A DNA stretch of 8,713 nucleotides, taken from Candidatus Omnitrophota bacterium. GTDB taxonomy: Bacteria > Omnitrophota > Gorgyraeia > S143-82. Below are positions 1 through 5,053 of the stretch, in pieces (the first letter of the stretch is position 1; each line of letters opens with the position of its first letter). The stretch lies in NCBI GenBank assembly GCA_027034965.1, contig JALVWL010000180.1:1-8713 (forward strand). Direction: 5' to 3'. The position numbers were made by a program, and so were the translations under genes. The notes beneath the pieces are model-generated. The model saw only the letters and a program-made list of their open reading frames with translations. It searched no databases and was not told the origin of the DNA.

Positions 1-1
1 G

Positions 2-31
2 GTGAGTAAGGTATTAGACCTTCTTAAATAA
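2..31 (+). CDS. C-terminal end of an upstream gene, probably the ETF beta subunit (partial)
   Basis: The frame starting at base 2 reads VSKVLDLLK and then a TAA stop, 15 bases before the next gene. A lysine- and leucine-rich helical end like this is common at the C-terminus of EtfB proteins, and etfB normally lies directly upstream of etfA. If correct, it would be the small subunit that forms the AMP/FAD-binding heterodimer with the next gene product. Only nine residues are visible, so the identity rests almost entirely on context. Confidence 0.4.
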   Translation: MSKVLDLLK

Positions 32-46
32 AAGGAGTTATGGCAG

Positions 47-1246
47 ATGCTTATAATCTACCGTGACAAGTGTGTTGGATGTAGGGCATGTGTTCAGGTG
101 TGTCCATTTGGGGCATTGCACATAGATGATGAAAAAAAGGCAGTGGTTGACCCAGCGATTTGTACTTTATGCGGTGCATGCGTTGAGGTCTGCAGATTTG
201 ATGCAATGGAGATAAAGAGAGAGGAAGAAGAGCCCAAGTGGGAGTTTTCTGATTGGCGGGGCGTGTGGGTATTTGCTGAACAGAAAGAAAATAAGGTCCA
301 GCCGGTTGTCTTTGAGCTGTTGGGCAAGGCAAGGGAATTGGCTGATAAACTTGATACATACGTTGGCGCTGTTTTGCTTGGCGAGGCGGTTGAAAAAGAG
401 GCCCAGGAGCTTATTTATAGGGGAGCAGATAAGGTATATTTGATTGAGGATTCGTCTTTAAAATACTTCGTTGATGAAGAATACGCAGCTGTCCTTACCC
501 GTTTGATAAAGAAGCACAAGCCAGAGATAATCTTATCCGGTGCAACCGCAATCGGCCGCGCTCTTGTCTCGCGGGTTGCGGTAAGTATTCAGGCAGGCCT
601 TACTGCGGATTGCACTGGCCTTGATGTTGACCTTGAGACAAGAAATCTTCTCCAGACAAGGCCTGCGTTTGGTGGAAATATTATGGCCACGATAATCACT
701 CCAAGACACAGGCCGCAGATGGCAACCGTCAGGCACAAGGTATTCCCTGAAGCAGAGGCAGATAAAAAACGCAAGGGCGAGATTATCAGAGAGTCTCTAA
801 TAGATGAGGATAAGGACGTAAGGACAAAGGTGCTTGAGGTTGTCAAAGATATGACCTCAACTGTTAACCTTGCAGAAGCAGATATCATTGTCTCTGGTGG
901 AAGGGGTCTGCGTTCACCAGAGAACTTCAAACTCCTTGAAGAGCTTGCAGAGGTATTGGGTGGTGCGGTTGGTGCATCGCGCGCTGCTGTTGATGCGGGA
1001 TGGATACCCTATTCGCATCAGGTAGGCCAGACAGGAAAGACCGTCTGTCCGAAGATATACTTTGCAATAGGCATATCCGGACAGATACAGCACTTAGTAG
1101 GGATGCAGTCGTCTAATTGTATTATTGCAATCAACAGCGACCCTAATGCGCCGATCTTCTCTGTCGCCCACTACGGTATTGTAGGCGATCTATTTGAGAT
1201 AGTGCCCGCGCTTACGAAGGCATTCAAGAAGGCCTTGAATAGATAA
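47..1246 (+). CDS. etfA: Electron-transfer flavoprotein alpha subunit with N-terminal 2x[4Fe-4S] ferredoxin domain
   Basis: This is the FAD-binding alpha subunit of an electron-transfer flavoprotein, a soluble cytoplasmic carrier that passes electrons from acyl-CoA or hydroxy-acid dehydrogenases to other acceptors. Residues 1-55 form a bacterial ferredoxin domain with two complete CxxCxxCxxxC motifs (C9, C12, C15, C19 and C39, C42, C45, C49). The ETF alpha N-terminal domain follows at about 70-260. The C-terminal FAD domain shows SGGRG (283-287), PYSHQVGQTG (321-330), SGQIQH (344-349) and NSDPNAPIF (363-371). At 399 residues it is longer than a plain EtfA (about 310-330) because of the added ferredoxin domain. 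The same layout is known from the EtfA subunits of caffeyl-CoA reductase (CarE) and of the lactate dehydrogenase complex (LctC) in Acetobacterium, both electron-bifurcating systems. The start has AGGAG at 33-37, nine bases upstream. The dehydrogenase partner is not in the window, so substrate and bifurcation are inferred only. Confidence 0.95.
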   Translation: MLIIYRDKCVGCRACVQVCPFGALHIDDEKKAVVDPAICTLCGACVEVCRFDAMEIKREEEEPKWEFSDWRGVWVFAEQKENKVQPVVFELLGKARELADKLDTYVGAVLLGEAVEKEAQELIYRGADKVYLIEDSSLKYFVDEEYAAVLTRLIKKHKPEIILSGATAIGRALVSRVAVSIQAGLTADCTGLDVDLETRNLLQTRPAFGGNIMATIITPRHRPQMATVRHKVFPEAEADKKRKGEIIRESLIDEDKDVRTKVLEVVKDMTSTVNLAEADIIVSGGRGLRSPENFKLLEELAEVLGGAVGASRAAVDAGWIPYSHQVGQTGKTVCPKIYFAIGISGQIQHLVGMQSSNCIIAINSDPNAPIFSVAHYGIVGDLFEIVPALTKAFKKALNR

Positions 1247-1275
1247 GCCCTGGCCTAAAAAGGGCCTGTTTATTT
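1247..1275 (+). terminator. Possible weak rho-independent terminator after etfA
   Basis: Directly after the etfA stop, GCCCT (1247-1251) can pair with AGGGC (1261-1265) around a 9-base loop, followed by the T-rich stretch TGTTTATTT (1267-1275). GGCC at 1252-1255 and at 1263-1266 offers a competing pairing. The stem is only 5 bp, so this is a modest candidate. Its position at the end of the etf genes, before a long gap, supports it. Confidence 0.4.
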
Positions 1276-1431
1276 GAGTGGCAATTGTATCTTGTAACTG
1301 CTTGTCTATCAGGTGGTTTCCTCTTCCAGTCTTTAGTTTTATGTATTTAATCCCAGATTATGCAATAGGGCATTAAAATATAATGGAAGCCGTTGTGGCG
1401 CAATAGGAAAAGCTAAAGATAAGGATTCACC

Positions 1432-1653
1432 ATAATATTAACTAAAAACTCAAAACGCAAAACTAAAAACCACAACTCAAGTTTTGAGGATGGAGTAGAT
1501 GTTATCATTGACTGTTAACATAGGAGAAGGGAGAATGAAGCATGAAGGATTTTTATTTACCGATCTCCATGCTCCATTCTTCATTCTTAAGATTTAAGTT
1601 TTAAGCTGTAGTTTTGACTTTTGAGATTTTAGATTTGAGTTTTATCTATAATA
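1432..1653. repeat. Nested imperfect palindrome with A-rich/T-rich outer arms
   Basis: The left arm (about 1440-1480) is built from AAAACTCAAAA-like units. The right arm (about 1590-1645) is its imperfect reverse complement, with TTTTGACTTTTGAG-like units; AAAACTCAAA (1445-1454) is matched exactly by TTTGAGTTTT (1634-1643). Inside them GAATGA and AGCATG (1533-1538, 1539-1544) pair with CATGCT and TCATTC (1568-1573, 1581-1586), with a bulge on the right side. The hexamer ATAATA lies just outside both ends (1432-1437 and 1648-1653). It may be a small non-coding mobile-type repeat or a large cruciform/RNA hairpin; the sequence does not decide which. Confidence 0.6.
1621..1652 (+). promoter_or_regulatory. 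Candidate sigma70-type promoter for the sigma-factor unit
   Basis: TATAAT at 1647-1652 is an exact -10 consensus, and TTGAGA at 1621-1626 is a fair -35, but the 20-base spacer is longer than the ideal 17. Both lie in the outer right arm of the palindrome, where AT-rich DNA makes chance matches likely. If real, the transcript would have a leader of roughly 110 bases before the sigma gene. Confidence 0.25.
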
Positions 1654-1771
1654 GAAACAGAATGGTTGATCAGCAGTTAATTAAAGCTATAGGTGGCAAG
1701 CCTGTATTTCGGATTGAAATTTTTCTGTAACAAATCATAGGGGTTGTGCGTATTGTCTAATAGGAGGATAT

Positions 1772-2362
1772 ATGGAGACAGGGAATAAGCGAGACGAAGA
1801 GTTGGTGAGTATGGCTAAAAGCGGAGATAGAGGTGCGTTTGAGATGTTGTATGAGCGCTATAAAAACAGAGTTTACGGGTTTTCCTTGCGGATGCTAAGG
1901 GTGCGGGCGGATGCAGAAGAGGTTGTAGCAGAGACGTTTTTGTCTGTTTTTGAGAATATAAATAGGTTTGATGAGTCTATGTCGTTTCCGTCATGGCTGT
2001 TTACCATTGCCCGTAATAAGTGCCTTGATACCATCCGCAAGAGAAAGAAATTCGTATTATTTAGCATGTTTTCCAGTAATAAGGAAGGTAAGGGTATAGA
2101 AGAGAAGATAGCTGGTGAAAATAAGAGAGCAGATGAGAATATAGATGAGGCAGAGATAGCTGAGATGGTTAGGGCGGCTTTGGCCATTCTGCCATTTGAG
2201 CAGAGGACAGCGATTGTCCTGCGGGAATACGAAGGAATGTCCTATAAGGAGATAGCCGATGCAATGGATTGTTCTATTAATAAGGTAAAGATACTGTTAT
2301 TCAGGGCGCGAGAGGCCTTATCAAAACACTTAGGCCCTGTTTTGAAGGAGATGGGAATATGA
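1772..2362 (+). CDS. ECF-type RNA polymerase sigma factor
   Basis: This is a sigma-70 family factor of the extracytoplasmic-function class, 196 residues. It would direct RNA polymerase to a specific set of promoters when released by an anti-sigma factor. Region 2 spans about residues 18-92, with the AEEVVAETFLSVF helix (48-60) and the SFPSWLFTIARNKCLDTIRK segment (71-90) that binds the -10 element. A charged linker follows at about 93-130. Region 4 lies at about 131-184, with LPFEQRTAIVLREYEGMSYKEIA leading into a helix-turn-helix near 155-180. Regions 1 and 3 are absent, as expected for the class. AGGAGG at 1762-1767 sets the start. The stop overlaps the next gene (ATGA at 2359-2362), so the sigma factor is probably translationally coupled to its own membrane regulators. 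Its target promoters cannot be named; I saw no well-spaced ECF promoter in front of its own operon. Confidence 0.95.
   Translation: METGNKRDEELVSMAKSGDRGAFEMLYERYKNRVYGFSLRMLRVRADAEEVVAETFLSVFENINRFDESMSFPSWLFTIARNKCLDTIRKRKKFVLFSMFSSNKEGKGIEEKIAGENKRADENIDEAEIAEMVRAALAILPFEQRTAIVLREYEGMSYKEIADAMDCSINKVKILLFRAREALSKHLGPVLKEMGI
2347..2362 (+). repeat. 16-base direct repeat, copy 1: ribosome binding site plus ATGA junction
   Basis: GGAGATGGGAATATGA is identical to bases 2643-2658. It contains the Shine-Dalgarno sequence (AAGGAG at 2345-2350) for the start at 2359, eight bases downstream, and the sigma stop TGA overlapping that ATG. Both copies encode the same C-terminal residues, EMGI then stop. 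Confidence 0.85.
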
Positions 2363-2658
2363 GGAAGGAGATGAATGCTATGAAAGAGAAGAAGAGGAAT
2401 AAATGGGTAGTGGTGGTGGAAGGAGTGATTTTGATTCTGTTATTGGTAGTATTTGTTCTCATCTTGGACAGACGCATAAATGGAAAAGTGATAGCATGTG
2501 GAAAGGTAAAAGATATAATAGGTGAGCCATGGCATTATGATAACAATGATAATGATATGGTATATCTTGGTCCATGTCCTCTTCATGGAAATATAGTTCC
2601 TATTAGTTCCCAGAATTCTATAAATGATGAGGATTCTAAAAGGGAGATGGGAATATGA
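2359..2658 (+). CDS. Small single-pass membrane protein between sigma factor and anti-sigma/vWA protein; function unknown
   Basis: I do not recognise a family for this 99-residue protein. A basic N-terminus (KEKKRNKW, residues 9-16) precedes one membrane span at about 17-37. A short tail of about 60 residues, probably outside the membrane, follows. It holds two cysteines (C47, C73) and a GPCPLHG motif (71-77), which could form a disulfide or bind metal. The AMK..RNKW stretch and the start of the span resemble residues 80-105 of the next gene product. AAGGAG at 2345-2350 supports the ATG at 2359. A second site, GGAAGGAG at 2363-2370, would serve the in-frame ATG at 2380 nine bases on, so the true start may be residue 8. 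It overlaps both neighbours by ATGA. The location suggests a helper in sigma-factor control, but that is inferred from position only. Confidence 0.75.
   Translation: MRKEMNAMKEKKRNKWVVVVEGVILILLLVVFVLILDRRINGKVIACGKVKDIIGEPWHYDNNDNDMVYLGPCPLHGNIVPISSQNSINDEDSKREMGI
2643..2658 (+). repeat. 16-base direct repeat, copy 2: ribosome binding site plus ATGA junction
   Basis: This is the second exact copy of the sequence at 2347-2362. AAGGGAG (2640-2646) lies eight bases before the ATG at 2655, which overlaps the TGA of the 99-residue gene. The repeat therefore brings the same initiation signal and spacing to the third gene. Confidence 0.85.
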
Positions 2659-4766
2659 TTAGCAAAAAAGAGAAGATGCTCATACAGGCCTATGTTGATG
2701 GAGAGCTTTCTCCTGAGGAGGCAAGGCAGATAGATGAGAGGATAAAGGCAGATAAAGAGTATATGGAATATTACGAGCAGGTTATGGGTATTGGCCGTGC
2801 GGTAAGGATGGATAGAGGAGAAGGGTTGTCCCCTGATGCGGATATCCGCATTAAGGGGGAGGTTTTGTCCCGGCCGAATAAGGAGGTAGGCGCTATGAAA
2901 GCAAGAAGGAGAAACAAATGGGCAGTGGCCGGGGGACTGGTTGTGGTGGCATTGGTGGCGTTTATGTGGTTGGGGAATGTGTTTCTGAAGAGAAGCCAAC
3001 AAGCAGCTTTAAGGGATTCGGTTGTATCTTTGCGATTAAAACGTGGAAAGTTAAAAAATGAAATGCAATTTCAGCCCTATTATACAACTAAAGGCATTTC
3101 CGCTTCTTCCCAGGGGCCTGTCGTTTCTGTGCAGAAGAGTGTTAATACTCAAGTTAGCCCTGATGTTGTTTATATGTATTCTTCCTCTGCTCGTTCAGTA
3201 AGATCTATCCAGATGGCTGGTGGTTTATCTATGGAGAAAACAGTTTTGTTGGGAGGCGTTTCTATGTCTCCAGCCAATTACTCATCCCAGCAGGACTTTA
3301 ATACAGAATCCTATGATTACGTTGCGCCGAATGACTTTCTCTCTGCAAAGGATAATCCTCTTTCAACGTTTTCTATTGACGTGGATACCGCATCCTATTC
3401 CAACATCCGCAGGTTCTTGAACAATGGCCAGCTCCCGCCAGAGGGAAGCGTGCGCCTTGAGGAGATGATAAACTATTTTTCCTATGATTATCCCCAGCCG
3501 AAAGGCGATGAACCATTTTCTATCACCATAAAAGGCGCAAATTGCCCATGGAAGAAGGGGCATAAATTGGTAATGATAGGCCTTAAAGGAAAGGTTCCTA
3601 ACCCAAATGAGATACCTGAGAGCAATATCGTGTTTTTGATAGACGTCTCTGGTTCTATGGATTCACCTGATAAACTGCCGCTCTTAAAGAAGGCATTGAA
3701 GATGATGGTCAACCGTCTCAGTGAAAAAGAGCACATTGCAATAGTTGTCTATGCTGGCTCATCAGGCCTCGTCCTTGACTCAACCGACGGGACGCAGAAG
3801 TATAAGATATTAAGCGCAATAGATAACCTTAGTGCTGGCGGTTCAACCAATGGCGCTGAAGGTATAAAACTCGCCTATCAGGTTGCCCAGAGCCATTACA
3901 TAAAGGGTGGAAATAACCGCGTTATCCTTGCAACCGATGGAGACTTTAATGTTGGCGTGAGCAGTGAGTCGGGCCTTGTGAGATTGATTGAGAAAGAAAG
4001 GCAAAAAGGGATATTCCTGACAGTGCTTGGTTTTGGCACTGGAAACCTGCAGGATTCAAAGATGGAGAAATTGGCTGACAAGGGCAATGGCTCATATCAC
4101 TATATAGATTCAGAAGATGAGGCCTATAAGGTCCTGGTAAAGGAGCTTGGCTCAACCTTATTTACGATTGCAAAGGATGTCAAGATTCAGATTGAGTTCA
4201 ACCCTGCAAAGGTAAAGTCATACAGGCTTATAGGCTATGAGAATCGTCTTCTCAAAAAGGAAGACTTTAATGATGATAAAAAAGATGCAGGTGAACTTGG
4301 CGCAGGCCATACGGTTACAGCGCTCTATGAGATAGTCCCTGCTGACTCTGAAGAAGAGGCAAGTTCAAGTGTTGACCCGCTTAAATACCAGAAAACAGAG
4401 ATAGTAAACAGCGATGAGGTGATGACAGTAAAACTGCGCTATAAAGAGCCAGATGCTGATAAGAGCAAGTTGATAGTCAAGACAGTCAAAGAAGACGTAT
4501 TTAAATACGATAACGACCCTGACCTTAACTTTGCTGCTGCGGTTGCAGAGTTTGGTATGATATTGAGGAATTCGCCTTATAAAGAGGATGCTACTTATGA
4601 TAATGTGATAGAGCTTGCAAAGAAGGGCATAAAGTCAGATGCAAGCGACAGGGAAGAGAGAGAGGAGTTTATAGAGCTGGTGAAAAAGGCAAAGAAGTTA
4701 GACAATAGAAAGCATTACGAGGAAGGAGAAGGGATATCGTTTAAAGGAGAGCGGAAAAAAGACTAA
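2655..4766 (+). CDS. Membrane protein fusing an anti-sigma-like domain to a YfbK-type von Willebrand factor A domain
   Basis: This 703-residue protein has four parts. Residues 1-75 look like an anti-sigma domain (LIQAYVDGELSPEEARQID at 9-27 is typical) but lack the HxxxCxxC zinc ligands; there is no His or Cys in the first 75 residues. A basic KARRRNKW segment (82-89) leads into one membrane span at about 90-110. A Ser/Tyr-rich linker runs to about 220. The rest matches the E. coli YfbK family. The family's conserved N-terminal part is at about 226-282 (STFSIDVDTASYSNIRRF at 237-254). A vWA domain at about 323-500 has an intact metal-ion site: D330, S332 and S334 in DVSGSMD, T398 in GGSTNG and D428 in ATDGD. 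The YfbK-type C-terminal domain follows at about 510-690. The predicted topology puts the anti-sigma part in the cytoplasm and the vWA part outside. Its partner is presumably the sigma factor two genes upstream. What the vWA domain binds is unknown. Confidence 0.9.
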   Translation: MISKKEKMLIQAYVDGELSPEEARQIDERIKADKEYMEYYEQVMGIGRAVRMDRGEGLSPDADIRIKGEVLSRPNKEVGAMKARRRNKWAVAGGLVVVALVAFMWLGNVFLKRSQQAALRDSVVSLRLKRGKLKNEMQFQPYYTTKGISASSQGPVVSVQKSVNTQVSPDVVYMYSSSARSVRSIQMAGGLSMEKTVLLGGVSMSPANYSSQQDFNTESYDYVAPNDFLSAKDNPLSTFSIDVDTASYSNIRRFLNNGQLPPEGSVRLEEMINYFSYDYPQPKGDEPFSITIKGANCPWKKGHKLVMIGLKGKVPNPNEIPESNIVFLIDVSGSMDSPDKLPLLKKALKMMVNRLSEKEHIAIVVYAGSSGLVLDSTDGTQKYKILSAIDNLSAGGSTNGAEGIKLAYQVAQSHYIKGGNNRVILATDGDFNVGVSSESGLVRLIEKERQKGIFLTVLGFGTGNLQDSKMEKLADKGNGSYHYIDSEDEAYKVLVKELGSTLFTIAKDVKIQIEFNPAKVKSYRLIGYENRLLKKEDFNDDKKDAGELGAGHTVTALYEIVPADSEEEASSSVDPLKYQKTEIVNSDEVMTVKLRYKEPDADKSKLIVKTVKEDVFKYDNDPDLNFAAAVAEFGMILRNSPYKEDATYDNVIELAKKGIKSDASDREEREEFIELVKKAKKLDNRKHYEEGEGISFKGERKKD
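2880..2897 (+). promoter_or_regulatory. Internal ribosome binding site and in-frame ATG inside the anti-sigma/vWA gene
   Basis: AAGGAGG (2880-2886) lies eight bases before the in-frame ATG at 2895 (residue 81), an ideal Shine-Dalgarno arrangement. A product from here would begin MKARRRNKW and then the hydrophobic span, like an N-terminal signal anchor, and would lack the anti-sigma domain. The same AAGGAG-9 bases-ATG layout occurs at 2365-2382 in the 99-residue gene. The purine-rich codons for Asn-Lys-Glu-Val can also give this pattern by chance. Confidence 0.4.
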
Positions 4767-4795
4767 GGCCAATGAGGTGGCTTTACATATATAGC

Positions 4796-4842
4796 AGCTG
4801 TCCGGATGGATGCCTCCCCCATCCGGGCAGCTCCTTCCTTTT
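4796..4842 (+). terminator. Rho-independent terminator after the sigma/vWA unit
   Basis: AGCTGTCCGGATGG (4796-4809) pairs along all 14 bases with CCATCCGGGCAGCT (4819-4832), with one U-G wobble, around a 9-base loop. CCTTCCTTTT follows. The long GC-rich stem 30 bases after the stop codon makes this a strong candidate for the end of the three-gene transcript, though the T run is imperfect. Confidence 0.8.
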
Positions 4843-4880
4843 ATAAGGCGAAAGGGGATACTTTAAGCAGCTAATATAGC

Positions 4881-4910
4881 TTGCAGAGCCGAATAATTGC
4901 GTGTTAAAAT
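4881..4910 (+). promoter_or_regulatory. Candidate promoter for tRNA-Ser and possibly ilvDE
   Basis: TAAAAT at 4905-4910 matches the -10 consensus at five of six bases. TTGCAG at 4881-4886 is a partial -35, with an 18-base spacer. Transcription would start near 4917, about 17 bases before the mature tRNA. It lies between the terminator and the tRNA, where a promoter is needed. Confidence 0.45.
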
Positions 4911-4933
4911 TTGGTATTTAAGGAAGTTTGTCT

Positions 4934-5023
4934 GGAGAGGTGCCGGAGTGGACGAACGGGTGCGACTGGAAATCGCATGTACCCCCAAAAGGGGTACCCA
5001 GGGTTCAAATCCCTGCCTCTCCG
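4934..5023 (+). tRNA. tRNA-Ser, anticodon GGA
   Basis: This is a complete class II tRNA that reads the UCC and UCU serine codons. The acceptor stem GGAGAGG (4934-4940) pairs perfectly with CCTCTCC (5016-5022), followed by discriminator G5023. The anticodon stem TGCGA/TCGCA encloses the loop CTGGAAA, with anticodon GGA at 4968-4970. The long variable arm typical of serine tRNAs is a 7-bp stem, GTACCCC/GGGGTAC (4979-4985, 4991-4997). The T arm CAGGG-TTCAAAT-CCCTG lies at 4999-5015. CCA is not encoded, so it must be added after transcription. Confidence 0.97.
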
Positions 5024-5036
5024 CTGGTTTTATTTC

Positions 5037-5053
5037 AGGAGGGTTTAATTATG
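5037..5053 (+). promoter_or_regulatory. Ribosome binding site that fixes the ilvD start
   Basis: AGGAGGG (5037-5043) is seven bases before the ATG at 5051. The same frame stays open upstream through the whole tRNA gene to 4928, but those codons come from tRNA sequence, and the conserved dehydratase sequence begins after 5051. This site therefore decides the start. Confidence 0.85.

Larger units (their letters stand above)
1276..1771. other. Long intergenic region without a convincing gene
   Basis: No reading frame on either strand shows a plausible start, ribosome binding site and protein-like sequence together. From 1276 to about 1430 the DNA is unremarkable. From about 1432 to 1653 it is a nested imperfect palindrome, annotated separately. 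From 1654 to 1761 it is probably the 5' leader of the sigma-factor unit. AGGAGG at 1762-1767 is the ribosome binding site of that sigma gene, four bases before its ATG. Confidence 0.6.

Noticed and set aside
1217..1351. Short open stretch on the minus strand between the etfA end and the gap
   Set aside because: It has no start or ribosome binding site, partly lies antisense to etfA, and I recognise no family; a decayed gene fragment cannot be shown.
1726..1760. ECF-like promoter pair TGTAAC (1726-1731) and GTCTAA (1755-1760) before the sigma gene
   Set aside because: The spacer is 23 bases, well beyond the roughly 16-17 expected, and the second half nearly touches the ribosome binding site.
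2583..3002. 139-codon minus-strand frame and other minus-strand frames under the plus-strand genes
   Set aside because: They lie antisense to clearly conserved genes, lack ribosome binding sites and show no protein-family features.
4928..5050. In-frame upstream extension of ilvD by 41 codons
   Set aside because: The extension translates the tRNA-Ser gene; the ATG at 5051 has a strong ribosome binding site and matches the family N-terminus.
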